A stretch of 64,000 nt of DNA. Source: Begonia masoniana (taxonomy: Eukaryota > Streptophyta > Magnoliopsida > Cucurbitales > Begoniaceae). Made by a program: the position numbers and the translations under genes. The notes under the pieces are model-generated. The model saw only the letters and a program-made list of their open reading frames with translations. It was not told the origin of the DNA and made no database searches. Shown here piece after piece: positions 43,501 to 54,876 of this stretch. The first letter of the stretch is position 1, and the number at the start of each line of letters is the position of its first letter. The stretch lies in the NCBI GenBank assembly GCA_022432975.1, contig CM039508.1, positions 14,569,549 through 14,633,548 of the forward strand, read 5' to 3'.

Positions 43501-45026
43501 TAACCCTATAACAGCCCTTTTTCTCTCCCACACTTAACGTTTTCTCTCCTCTCTCTGTGGCGACTTCTCTTCTCCAAGCGACGAATCCTCCACGGTTCTT
43601 CACAGATTTCTTCTCCGATCAACTCGGTTCTTCACGTTTTCTTCCCCAATCGCAACCCTAGGTAAGATTCTATGCTCTTGAACGGTTATTTCCAGTTTTT
43701 AAGGTTGTTAAACGGTTAGGGTTTCGATTAGGGTTTTGCAAAATAGCCGAGATATGTTAGAAACAGTTAGGTTTATCCTATTTACGACTTTAATGGACAT
43801 ATTGATGATTATTGGACATAGTTAGGCGATATTAATTGTTGGGTTGATGTTTTGGATGTTTTAAAGCTTAAGAAAACTCCATTAACGGAGGTTTGGTTAT
43901 TCTTGAGCGTAAATTGCTCGACAAAATGCCCGAGAGAAGTTAATTAGAATTTTAGGAAATTTCTTTTTGTTAGGAGTTTCATAAATTTTTGAAGTTTTAA
44001 TGTTTAGGCCCTGTTTTGACAATGGATGCTATGGATTGACTTAGGTGACAAAGCTCAAAAAGAGGAGCTCGGTGCGCTACAGACAATAGGCAATGGCATT
44101 TTCGTAAATATGTTGAATTCATCCCGTTTAGCGAGCGGAAGGTCTTATTAGAACCCTAGTAATTTATATGGATTTTTGGAGAATATGGGAATTTTCTGAA
44201 ATCCAAATCAATAGTGTGACGCTCAGGTTTCCGTTTGTAACCCTATAACGATTTAATTCGTAAAAAAATAGTAAATTAAATCCGTTTGACGAACGAAAAG
44301 TTTTATTAGAGCCCTAGTAATAAATCAGAATTATTGGTGAAATAAGAAAATTTGGAGAAACCGAATCGATAGTCGAATAAAGGGATAAATGAAAAATCAT
44401 AAGGAGGGGCAATATGGTAATTTAGCTAATCAAATTCATTAAAATTGCAAGCCCTTTTCTCTCCCACACTTAACGTTTTCTCTCCTCTCTCTGTGGCGAC
44501 TTCTCTTCTCCAAGCGACGAATCCTCCACGGTTCTTCACAGATTTCTTCTCCGATCAACTCGGTTCTTCACGTTTTCTTCCCCAATCGCGACCCTAGGTA
44601 AGATTCTATGCTCTTGGACGGTTTATTTCCAGTTTTTAAGGTTGTTAAACGGTTAACGTTTCGATTAGGGTTTTGCAAAATAGCCGAGATATGTTAGAAA
44701 CAGTTAGGTTTATCCTATTTACGACTTTAATGGACGTATTGATGATTATTGGACATAGTTAGGCGATATTAATGGTTGGGTTGATGTTTTGGATGTTTAA
44801 AGCTTAAGAAAACTCCATTAATGGAGGTTTGGTTATTTTTTAGTGTAAATTGCTCGACAAAATGCCCGAGAGAAGTTAATTAGAATTTTAGAAATTTTTT
44901 TTTTTGTTAGGAGTTTTGTAAATTTTTGAAGTTTTAATGTTTAGGCCCTATTTTGACAATGGATGTTGTGGATTGACTTAGGTGACAAAGCTCAAAACGA
45001 GGAGCTCAGTGCGCTACAGACAACAG
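40540..45026 (+). repeat. Five tandem copies of a ~938-bp LTR unit
   Basis: Units start at CAATGGCATTTT: 40540, 41478, 42416, 43354 and 44091. The fourth is about 200 bp shorter (loss after CCCTATAAC near 43503). Each unit carries a pyrimidine-rich CTCTCCTCTCTCT leader block, a CCCTAG/GTAAG site and an AG/GTGACAAAGCTC mini-exon ending CAG. Only the last copy is followed by GTAAGT; in the earlier ones the junction reads CAGGCAATGG. Confidence 0.92.
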
Positions 45027-45568
45027 GTAAGTACTCGTGACTTACTTTGGCCGATTTGGCCTACAGCATATGATTATGTTGATTGAGGAATTTTGAAGAT
45101 GTTCGATGTGTTGGGTAATAAGTTTGGTAGTTAGTTTTAGTTAAATTGTTGTAAGTCTAAGTTGTTGCTTGTTTATGCTTTGGTTTTATTTACAACATCG
45201 TACATGGTCATGCATCATGGTTTTATGAAAAAGCACAAAAAAAGAATTTCCATGCACGTTTTCATGAAAATGAAAAGGATAACGAAAAGGTAAAATGTAT
45301 GTAATTATGGTCATGTCGGGGATGGTGGTTCAAACATGGTTGTCCTACAGGTGAAGCATGTTTCCCCCCGGGTAGATGAAGGGAGCTATCCAATCGCCGG
45401 ATGTGCCGCTTTTATCTACCGAGAGTAAAGCCCCGGTGACATATATGAAATGAAATGAATAGCGAAAAGGTAGGAAGCATATTTTACAAACTGCATGTGC
45501 ATAGCATTCACTTACATTCACGTAAACTTACTTAGCCTTTAGCTCACATTTCGTTTCTATGGTGTAGG
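44982..45568 (+). other. Putative mini-exon and structured intron, Tekay-D 5' LTR
   Basis: Mini-exon 44982-45026 (45 nt; GACTTAG/GTGAC ... CAACAG/GTAAGT). The intron-like segment 45027-45567 ends TATGGTGTAG/G. The arm CCTACAGCATA (45060-45070) pairs with TATGGTGTAGG (45558-45568) except for one mismatch. Confidence 0.5.
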
Positions 45569-46123
45569 TAACTTAGAGCAAGGTGAGGACGATGTCCCTC
45601 CACCTGACGAGCATGCATATTGAAGGAAGATGCCTGTGGGAGTGTGCTGGGCAGTCGACGCGTATTTTGACCCTTGGGGAAGGATGATGGTATAGGTATT
45701 TGACACAATAGGTTAAGTGAATTGGAAAACGTATAGATAGTGTATTTTGATGAAAATGGCTATTTTTGGAATGGGGTGAACGAAAGTATTGAATGTCTAA
45801 GTGATAGTTTTCATTTTGGAAATCTTACTGGAACTGCTTGGTAACTTTTAAACTCGTAGGGATGTGTCCAGTTTTCAAACCGATCCATGCAGTTCATTTT
45901 CACGAAATTTCATTACATTTATGAATACGTTTCGAGTCAAATTTTAGTGATTTGGTGAATTGAGGAATGAGTGAGATTATGAAGGGTGTGAGAGTGTTAA
46001 GTGATTTATGTTGAAAGGTATTGTTATGATGAATGTGGTGTTGGTGTAATTTTATGGAGTTTAGTGATAAGTTATTTGACTGAAAAGAAGAAGAGGAAAA
46101 GAAGGAAAGACGTGAGGCAACAC

Positions 46124-46220
46124 CCCTCTGGAATTCGGATTCCAGAGGGAATGCTAATCGATCGCCAAAAGAAGCAATCAATCGGTGAGATTGGCTACGC
46201 TCTGGAAGAAATTCCAGAGC
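46124..46220 (+). repeat. Paired hairpins in the Tekay-D 5' LTR
   Basis: 46124-46149: 11-bp stem CCCTCTGGAAT, TCGG loop. 46199-46220: 9-bp stem GCTCTGGAA, GAAA loop. The TCTGGA core also occurs in hairpins of the Tekay-C and LTR-B sequences. Confidence 0.88.
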
Positions 46221-46258
46221 GCTAGCCGATCGATCATCTGATATCAGGGCGATCGATC

Positions 46259-46285
46259 GCCCCCCCCCCCCCCCCCCCCCCCCCC
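46259..46285 (+). repeat. Poly-C tract (~27 nt)
   Basis: An uninterrupted C run follows GATCGATCG and is followed by ACCCCCACCACC. The other LTR has GATCGATCGGC here. It could form a G-quadruplex on the opposite strand, or be an assembly or slippage artefact. Confidence 0.85.
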
Positions 46286-46513
46286 ACCCCCACCACCATT
46301 TTTTACTACGGCCGATCAATCGACTGAAATGGCCGATCGATCGGCTCAGGTCTTTGTGGGCGAAATGCCTTTCTTGCCCCTGGCGATTGACTGAGTGAAA
46401 TTATTATTTTTATGCTATTATTTTAAATGAATTTCCAACATTTTCAACTACTCTAGTTAGTGATGTATTTATACGGGTATTTTGAGGTATAGGATTAGGG
46501 GATGCTACAGTTA

Positions 46514-46525
46514 TGGTATCAGAGC
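46514..46525 (+). other. Primer binding site of Tekay-D
   Basis: TGGTATCAGAGC, 4 nt after the 5' LTR; initiator-Met type. The following CCCTGGGTTTTAAA is shared with Tekay-C. Confidence 0.9.
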
Positions 46526-46598
46526 CCCTGGGTTTTAAAAATCGGTTCTGTAGACTGCTCGACTGCGTAAGCCACTACACGGACATGCTTCTTCAACT

Positions 46599-46662
46599 GT
46601 AAGTACGTTTTTAAGATTTCTTTATTTTTATTTCTTAGAGTTATTGTCTTTAAATTTTATAG
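46599..46662 (+). other. Putative leader intron before gag, Tekay-D
   Basis: CAACT/GTAAGTACG ... AATTTTATAG/GT, 64 bp, 9 nt before the gag ATG. Confidence 0.5.
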
Positions 46663-46671
46663 GTTAACAAA

Positions 46672-47211
46672 ATGGTTCGTCGAGATAACGATAGGGATGC
46701 GATAGATGACACCATAGATCTATTAGGGGGTGTCATTGCCTAACAAGCTCAACAACTAGACCAACACGCACAACATATAAACAGACAATCTCGCCAGCCT
46801 GAGGCATTGATAAACCGAGAGCGCCTTGGAACCCAAGTGGTGATTGCTCCTAGTAGCCACAATATGGATAGGTTCCTCATAGGGTTTCAACCCCAACCAG
46901 TTGAGGAAAAGCAACAAAGAGGTGTCAAAAGGTCGTACGAGGGAAGGAATAGCCAGGGTAAAGGAAGAAAGGCATGAGGAACTTCCCAGAAACCTCAGTG
47001 TCCTAATTGTCGAAAGAAGCACTATGGTGCCTGTAGAGTGGGTATGGACAAGTGCTTTAGATGTGGGGAGGCAGGCCACTACGCCCTTAATTGTCCAAGA
47101 AAGGCTACTGATCCGAAGAGAGTCACACCGAAGATAATTACCCTCATCGGAGACAAGGGAACTGCCCAACCATCAATTGCTTTAGGTAGAGTTTTTTTTC
47201 TTCCCAGTTAA
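46672..47211 (+). pseudogene. Tekay-D gag remnant: N-terminus joined to the zinc knuckle, capsid core deleted
   Basis: MVRRDNDRD at 46672, then a coiled-coil-like Q-rich part. At VEEKQQRGVKRSYEG the sequence jumps from the start of the capsid core (VEEW in Tekay-C) to the linker before the knuckle (QQRGVKRP in Tekay-C). The whole capsid core is missing. The zinc units CPNCRKKHYGAC and CFRCGEAGHYALNC are intact. Stops at 46741 (TAA, from CAA) and 46975 (TGA), end at 47209-47211. It might encode a small RNA-binding peptide, but the stops argue against function. Confidence 0.8.
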
Positions 47212-48079
47212 TGAGGTAAAGAACAATTGAATAGAAAGGGATGGTTGGAGCGATGGCTTAATGACAATATGCGTACAACAGATAAAAGTAGGCTTGAGAA
47301 AGGAGAGGTAAGAGAATGGTAGAAGATGGATAAGAAGGGTTCCTAGGTGAACCTCGACAAAAAGGAAGTAGGTTAGGTATATGACGGTATAGATCTTATA
47401 GAAAGAGAGTTATACGTTGATAGGATTAGCTTGGCTTAACCACAAGAAGTTTTACACTTAGAATTTAGTTACTATTAGAGGGACACAACTTACGAGAAAT
47501 AAGATTTAAATAGATAGAAACTAGGCACTATTTGACAAACTCTTGGTGTTTTAGAATATAATCAATCAAAGAGAAATTTGAAGCTTAGATGTAAGACTTA
47601 CTAAATGATACTCTAGATTGTCGAGATACCGTTAGTGCGTATAAGTAAATAGAAAATTATGACAGAAATTTGAATATCCTAGATCCATGAGAAGTTGGGA
47701 GTATCTAGAAATAGGTAGCCTTCAAGAGTTTAGTTTAAGTAAATTGTCGAGAGGGAATGTAAAGTGTTAATTTCTTTGGCAAAGGGGCGATGGATCGAAT
47801 GCGACGTTGTAGATGAGAGATCGAAGTGATATCAAAGGAATATTCGTATCGACAAATGTCAATGAAGAAGATAAGAGAATTTACTCGGAGTTGGAAGGTT
47901 AACAAATCTCGAGGCAATAAAAGAATCAAGGTTATACAAAAGGTAATACTCGAGTAAAAAAATTGGCCGATCTCGAGGGGATATATATATATATATCGTC
48001 TGAGAAGACTAGTTGATAACAGACGATTGCTCATTTTGTGAAAGGATTTTGATCGACATATTATAAAGAGGAGACCTAG
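47212..48079 (+). other. Tekay-D internal non-coding region, part 1
   Basis: A/G-rich sequence with no protease, RT or integrase motif on either strand. It probably stands in for the lost pol region. Confidence 0.6.
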
Positions 48080-48379
48080 TGTAACGCCCCGAGATTTTAT
48101 AACTCGGTTCGCTACTCATAATGCTAAACAGAACTAAGACAATCTGGGAAGGGTTTTAGAACTTCACTCCACGATCAAAATTCGACTTTTATAAAAGTAA
48201 AAAGTAAAACGTTAAAACTTGCAGCGGAAAAATATGGTTAAAACAAATCACTAAAACAATTCTTATATAACTGTTAGATGATAGAAACCATCGGCCAAAA
48301 AGAACCGAGAACATAAAGGTTTTGAATATTTAAATGTCTTAAAATTTCAAACACAACCTCCGCCGAAAAAGTCCCAGTG

Positions 48380-48590
48380 GTGGAAGCAGAAAGAGAAGAC
48401 TTCTTCCGCCAAACAGTGTCAGCGGTGGAAGCAGAAACAGAAGACTTCTTCTGCCAAACAGTGTCAACGGTGAAAGCAGAATCAGAAGACTTCTTCTGCC
48501 AAACAGTGTCAGCGGTGGAAGCAGAATCAGAAGACTTCTTCCACCAAACAGTGTCAGCGGTGGAAGTAGAAACAGAACACATCTTCTGAT
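48380..48590. repeat. 45-bp minisatellite in the solo LTR (~5 units)
   Basis: The unit contains GAAGACTTCTTCTGCCAAAC and AGTGTCAGCGGTGGAAGCAG. The 45-bp length keeps frames open on both strands, which creates repetitive open reading frames that are not genes. GAAGACTTCTTC is palindromic, so each unit can form a small hairpin. Confidence 0.85.
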
Positions 48591-49029
48591 TGACAACGTC
48601 TACCGATAGACAACATCTACCGATAAACAACAGAACAACGCATCAACCATTTACACTAAACAAATGAACAACTCTAACTGCTAAAAGAACTTGTAAATTT
48701 TTGTAAACATTCAAAACAACATTGAATCCACAACTTACTAAAAATCCAGAAAAATAACTCCCATCAAAATCAACCACGTTTTATCCTCAAAATCATTCCA
48801 AAAGCACAACGAAACATTTAAAACTATCACTACTATAAGAAATACTAAAACTACCAATGTCATTAAAATTCTCAGCATAGTTAAACTAAAAAATTGTTCG
48901 CTAAACTTTCACGCCTACTGCCACAAGTTAAACCACCCTATCAGTTTACCAAGTCAACGCATGAATATACTCCTCTAACCAGCCTAGTCCCCATCATGCT
49001 CAGAGAACACACCTGCTGACACTTCTTCA

Positions 49030-49562
49030 CCTACATCACAAAACTCATCTATTAGCCTATGCTAAATAAGTAGAGCAATAATGTAATAAAATGCTGGAAC
49101 ATAAATCCTATTCATGCAGTTTCTACTTTCGCAACTCAGTTGAATTCATAATCGTGCTCTGTTAACCTGTCCATTGGGAAGTGAATCAATTTTCCCAAAG
49201 TCATACATCCTCTAACTCAATTAAGGGGCGGATTAGTTCCCTTAATAGTTGATCTGATCCTTCTGTCCATTGAGAAGTGGATTAGTTTTCCCAAAGTCAT
49301 ACATCATCTAACTCGATTAAGGGGCGGATTAGTTCCCTTAATAGTTGATCTTGTTAATTCTGTTCATGCCTTACCATGCCATTACATGTAAATTCATTTT
49401 CGTAAGCTTTCAAAACAACCGTGATACATGACGTACTGGAAAACATACAAAACATGCATAAATCCTACTGTTTTGTGATGTAGGCCCGAAGGCGCACACA
49501 AACTCTACTTACCTGGTCTCCTGAAAGCTTGGTTGAAGTCTACCTCGGGAGTTTGCTCAAAC
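49030..49562 (-). other. Putative mini-exon and structured intron in the solo LTR
   Basis: Mini-exon 49513-49562 (50 nt; TTTTAG/GTTTGAGC ... GACCAG/GTAAGT). Arms CCTACATCACAAAAC (49471-49485, minus) and GTTTTGTGATGTAGG (49030-49044, minus) are perfectly complementary. Confidence 0.5.
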
Positions 49563-50047
49563 CTAAAACCATAAACCGAGCATTAATTAAATATTCACTA
49601 AACTTCATTCTAACCATCCAGAATTCCAAGGAAACTAATTTGGGAGCTCTGTTCAAAGTGCATTTCTGATTCATCTCAAAACCGAGACTATCCCCACGTA
49701 TGGCATTCTCAAAACTCACCTCTACAATCCCCTCAACCATCAATAATCACAAATGCAGCAAGAAAATCAAGGTAAAACTCACCTAGTTGAAGAATCGGGA
49801 GAATCGCCGAGAAGAAGTCTACTGAGCGAGCTGAACGCCAAATGAGGAAATAAAACAGTGGCGGCTAAAACTCTTAGCTAACCTCTTTTATCCACTAGTC
49901 TTCACCAATTACACATTTGCCCTTAGCTAGCCAAACCTTAACCTATTAAAGCAACCAATCATAATCACTTGTTCTCCATAAAATAAGAGTCACAAATAAG
50001 AAATGTTGTTATTAATTAAGGTGGACAATACCGGTTGCTACACCTAG

Positions 50048-51881
50048 TGAAGTTAAGAATGATCGGTGAGTAGTAGATGCATCGTGAATTGGGTATTGTT
50101 TGATTATAGGTTATGAAGCAGAAGCATAAGAGCTACAAGGAACTCAAGAACCCAAACGCGATAACTACTGAGAGAAAATTTAGTGCTTTAAATTAGAGGT
50201 GGTGCTTAGGGGTTTAAAACAACTGGTATGACCATAGAAGGGATGGAAACTCAACTCAAGTGAATCTATAGTTGGTATAACTTAAGTTGAGAATCCCAAA
50301 CATGAGGCTTACTCCAGGGTGGAAGTAGAATGTCAGTGTTAGAGGAACTAGGAAGCTTAACGTTAACGAAGAGATGTTCTAGATTATTGGAAAATAAAAG
50401 GATAAGATTTTAGAATTTGAGGAGATGTGGATTAAGGATGTAAACTTATCTACAACAAGTTTGCAAACAAGATGATCGTTGCAAAGAAACAAAGAGAATA
50501 TTTAAAACCTGACTAGGAGAAACGAAAGAGGGTAGACCATTTAGTAACTTCGAAGAAATCCTTGAGTGATATTAGAGATAAGTGTATGGAATTGTTGAAT
50601 TAAATGAAGGGTCAAGATTGGAAGTTTAGTTCAGTGTTAATGTCGTGCGATTTGTGAAATTATCGATTTATCGAGTAAGGAGAATGGGGAATTTCACATA
50701 AACTATTAGGTAAACTTAGAGGTGAAGCTAAGTTAGAAAATTTCAGCGGTTCGACTTGTATTTGACAAGTCGATACCAATAAATATGCAAATAACCTAAA
50801 GTTAGAATGAATAGTTTGGAGTATATCAATGGCAAAACTTGGGGATTTGACTGTGCCCAAAGTTAATAAAGATTTAAGTTAGGCAATAAACATAATGTAG
50901 ATGGAATAAGGATTCCAGTTAAGGGCATAGCGAGTGAGCTCGTTCATGTGGCTTAGAACGAAATGTGATATTTATAGGGTCTTACTTATAAAGGGACAAA
51001 GGTCTTAAGAGAGTAGCGACTTTAGCTCCCAGTTGGACTCGTTGAGACCATGAGGTATTTTCGATGAGATAGCTTGCGAAATACAGAGAGTGAAATTCTA
51101 GTTGGGAAGCCCACATAGGAACAGTTATTAAGACCGTTAGGGTACTTAAGGAAGTATACAACTTGGATACTATTGATAAAATGGTTGAGGGACTAATACT
51201 AAAGAAAATGTAGAAACTTTTATTTGCGTGCATTCCAACTACGGGCGAGTTGATGAATTACGAGGGAGTTTGGGTTACAGCCCAGGAGTTGGAAGAAATT
51301 TTTAGACGATATTCGATCTAACTGACGTTAAGAAGTTTGGACATATATGCGATCCAAAGGAATAGCTAAGAGAAACTTCGATGGAAAAAAACGTTGAAGT
51401 TGCTTCATTTGAAAATTTAAGACTTGAATTAGGCGTTAGTCGGGGAAGCCCGAATATAAGGCCATGTCAGAAGGGTAAGGAAGTTTAACTTATGGATGAT
51501 TAGGTGGAAGCTAACATGTGTGTAAATTATTTATGTGCATATAAATGCAGTTGGGTTATTAAAATTGGAGACATAGGGATTGCTGGCATGCGATGCGTAA
51601 CCAAGGACTTAATTAATCAAATCAAACGCAATTGATGTGGTCAGGAGACTAATGTTGCGTCATTTAGTTTTAGAGATTCTTGTTTAGAGTCATAGAGGTT
51701 GACCCAAGGTATTGATTGGATCGAAGTTTTTATTTGAAAAATTTAAAAATTTTGGAGAGATAGAGGAAAGAGACTTGAAAAGAACGGAGCGATTGTAAAT
51801 CAAAGTATAAGGCCGTAAGACATGAGGCGTTAATATCAAGGACTATAAACTAAGTCAAATTTTGAGGACAAAATTTTAATT
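50048..51881 (+). other. Tekay-D internal non-coding region, part 2
   Basis: About 1.8 kb of A/G-rich sequence with frequent stops in all frames and no recognised domain. It ends in TCAAATTTTGAGGACAAAAT, as in Tekay-C before the polypurine tract. Confidence 0.6.
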
Positions 51882-51894
51882 AAGGTGGATGGAA
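51882..51894 (+). other. Polypurine tract of Tekay-D
   Basis: AAGGTGGATGGAA directly before the second LTR; nearly the same as in Tekay-C. Confidence 0.8.
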
Positions 51895-54084
51895 TGTAAC
51901 ACCTGGTCCTTCGGGTTTACGGGATTTTGCATTGCAATGGCATTTTTGTAAATATGTTGAATTCATCTCGTTTAGCGAGGGGGAGGTCTTCCTAGAACCC
52001 TAGTAATTTATATGGATTTTTGGAGAAATATGGGAATTTCTGAAATCCCAATCGATAGTGTGATGCTCGGGTTTCCGTTTGTAACCCTATAACGATTTAA
52101 TTTGTAAAAAAATAGTAAATTAAATCCGTTTGACGAACGAAAAGTTTTATTAGAGCCCTAGTAATAAATCAGAATTATTGGAGAAATAAGAAAATTTGGA
52201 GAAACCGAATCGATAGTCGAATAAAGGGATAAATGAAAAATCATAAGGAGGGGCAATATGGTAATTTAGCTAATCAAATTCATTAAAATTGCAAAGCCCT
52301 CTTCTCTCCCACACTTAACGTTTTCTCTCCTTTCTCTCTAGCGACTTTTCTTCTCCAAGCGACGAATCCTCCACGGTTCTTCACGTTTTCTTCCCCAATT
52401 GCGACCCTAGGTAAGATTCTATGCTCTTGGATGGTTTATTTCCAGTTTTTAAGGTTGTTAAACAGTTAGGGTTTCAATTAGAGTTTTGCTAAATAGCTGA
52501 GTTATGTTAGAAACAGTTAGGTTTATCCTATTTACGACTTTAATGGACGTATTGATGATTATTGGACGTAGTTATGCGATATTAATGGTTGGGTTGAAGT
52601 TTTGGATGTTTAAAGCTTAAGAAAACTCCATTAATGGAGATTTGGATATTCTTGAGCGTAAATTGCTTGACAAAATGCCCGAGAGAAGTTAATCAGAATT
52701 TTATGAAATTTTCTTTAGTTAGGAGTTTTGTAAATTTTTGAAGTTTTAATGTTTAGGCTCGGTTTTGACAATGGATGTTGTGGATTGACTTAGGTGATAA
52801 AGCTCAAAACGAGGAGCTCGGTGCGCTACAGACAACAGGTAAGTACTCGTGACTTACTTTGGCCGATTTGGCCTACACCATATGATTATGTTGATTGAGG
52901 AATTTTGGAGATGTTCGATGTGTTGGGTAATAGGTTTGGTAGTTAGTTTTAGTTAAATTGTTGTATGTCTAAGTTGTGGCTTGTTTATGCTTTGGTTTTA
53001 TTTACGGCATTGTACATGTTCTTGCATCATGGTTTTATGAAAAAGCACAAAAAAGGAATTTCCATGCACGTTTTCATAAAAAGGAAAAGGATAACGAAAA
53101 GGTAAAATGTATTTAATTACGGTCATGTCGGGGATGGTGGTTCAAACATGGTTGTCCTACAGGTGAAGCATGTTTTCCCCCCGGGTAGATGAAAGGGGCT
53201 ATCCAATCGCCAGATGTGCCGCTTTTATCTACCGAGAGTGAAGCCCCGATGACATATATGAAATGAAATGAATAGCGAAAAAGGTAGGAAGCATGTTTTA
53301 CAAACTGCATGTGCATAGCATTCACTTGCATTCACGTAAACTTACTGAGCCTTTAGCTCACAGTTCGTTTCTATGGTGTAGGTGACTTAGAGCAAGGTGA
53401 GGACGATGTCCCTCCACCTGACGAGCATGTAGATTAAAGGAGGATACCCGTGGGAGCATGCTGGGCAGTCGACGCGTATTTTAACTCGTGGGGAAGGATG
53501 ATGGTATAGGTATTTGACACAATAGGTTATGTGAATTGGAAAACGTATAGATAGTGTATTTTGATGAAAATGGTTAATTTTGGATAGGGGTGAACTAAAG
53601 TATTGAATGTCTAAGTGATAGTTTTCATTTTGGAAATCTTACTGGAACTGCTTGGTAACTTTTAAACTCGTAGGGATGTGTCCAGTTTTCAAACGGATCC
53701 ACGCAGTTCATTTTCACAAAATTTCATTACATTTATGAATACGTTTCGAGTCGAATTTTAGTGATTTGGTGAATTGAGGCATGAGTGAGATTATAAAGGG
53801 TGTGCGAGTGTTGAGTGATTTATGTTGAAAGGTATTGTTATGATGAATGTGGTGTTGGTATAATTTTATGGAGTTTAGTGATAAGTTACAGGATTGAAGA
53901 GATGAAGAGGAAAGGAAGGAAAGAGATGAGGCAACAGCCCTCTGGAATTCGGATTCCAGAGGGAATGCCGATCGATCGCCAAAAGAGGCGATCGATTGGT
54001 GAGATTGGCTATGCTCTGGAAGAAATTCCAGAGTGCTGGCCGATCGATCACCTGGGAAGGCGATCGATCGGCTAGTCATCGATC
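51895..54084 (+). mobile_element. Tekay-D 3' LTR, truncated on the right by a later LTR
   Basis: Same start as 40500, with one copy of the 938-bp unit (51937-52838). It breaks at 54084 within the GATCGATCGGC region. The matching last ~250 bp of the LTR (46260-46509) are not found in the rest of the window, so the inserted material extends beyond it. Confidence 0.88.
52794..53382 (+). other. Putative mini-exon and structured intron, Tekay-D 3' LTR
   Basis: Mini-exon 52794-52838 (45 nt). Intron-like segment 52839-53381. CCTACACCATA (52872-52882) is perfectly complementary to TATGGTGTAGG (53372-53382). Confidence 0.5.
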
Positions 54085-54876
54085 TGTAACTCCCGGCATT
54101 TTGGCCATGTAATTATTCCCCAAATCATTAAGCAGGATTAATTTGATATTAATACAATGAATGTTTTAGTGGAAATTGTCGATATGTTTAATTGAATGAG
54201 AGAGATTCATGAGACCGAGTTGAATAACTAAATAACAATTTAGTTGGAAACCAATGAGGGGAAAATTAGGAAGCCAATTAAGGTTGGTGGGAGGAAGCCA
54301 ATGGATGGATGTCAAGTGTCCAACTTGTTGAAGAAGCCATATTCTTCCTCTCTTCTCTTCCTCTTACGTGAAACACTCCTCATTTTCTCTTCTCTAATAC
54401 GCTCTCTCTTTCACGCAAACCAGACAACCTCCTCTCCACACCGACAATTTTCAACCTCTAACTTTCCCTGTTTTCTCTAGTAAAGGTAACCATTTTTCAT
54501 TAGTTAACAAGTGTAGGTTAGTTACTTTTTAGTTTTAATAAAGTTTAAGGTTAACGGTCTGATTATACACAATATAGGTTCGTGTATTGACGAGAACTTA
54601 CGTGCGAGACCTGCAACTCTACGGACATCAGGTAAGTTCATACGCGTAGGTTGGTCCTTAAGGCCCTACATCGCAGAGATACTAGGTCAAAAATGTCGTC
54701 GAGTTCTCGTTGGGTAGTTAGGTCGATGATTCGGCCATAAGTTTAGTGTCATGCTCAATGCATGGTTTAGATATTCTGTTATTCATGTGTGTTTTGAACT
54801 GTTTTCTAGTATGTTAAGTCTTTGCACAATGAATGTTCATGCATACACGTTTTTTTCGAAAGTCATGCAAATATTT
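54085..54876 (+). mobile_element. Start of another LTR ('LTR-F')
   Basis: TGTAACTCCCGGCATTTTGG begins here; the preceding CGATC (54080-54084) may be its target duplication. It has a pyrimidine-rich leader block, GGACATCAG/GTAAGTTC (about 54632) and CCCTACATCG after it, as in the Tekay LTRs. It is interrupted at 54877. Confidence 0.6.

Larger units (their letters stand above)
40500..46509 (+). mobile_element. Tekay-D 5' LTR, 6.0 kb, enlarged by internal tandem duplication
   Basis: TGTAACACCTGG...GGGATGCTACA. Its partner LTR holds one copy of the ~938-bp unit; this one holds five. The 3' third (45027-46509) contains the shared GTAAGT and GTGTAG/G blocks, hairpins and a poly-C tract. Confidence 0.9.
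48080..50042 (-). mobile_element. Solo LTR nested in Tekay-D
   Basis: TGTAACGCCCCGAG...CCGGTTGCTACA, 1963 bp, flanked by CCTAG (48075-48079 and 50043-50047). It is a Tekay-type LTR: on the minus strand AACTAG/GTGAGTTTT, the mini-exon block (49513-49562), pairing arms and a GTGATGTAG/G acceptor-like site. It also carries a 45-bp minisatellite. Confidence 0.92.
40500..54084 (+). mobile_element. Tekay-D: non-autonomous (LARD-like) element, right end interrupted
   Basis: LTR start TGTAACACCTGGTCCTTCGG at 40500 and again at 51895. The internal region 46510-51894 has a primer site, a leader intron, a shortened gag, a polypurine tract and no RT or integrase. The second LTR is cut at 54084 by another LTR start, so the right end is not in view. 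Confidence 0.88.

Noticed and set aside
48274..48630. Overlapping repetitive open frames on both strands
   Set aside because: By-product of the 45-bp minisatellite; no homology and no conserved start.
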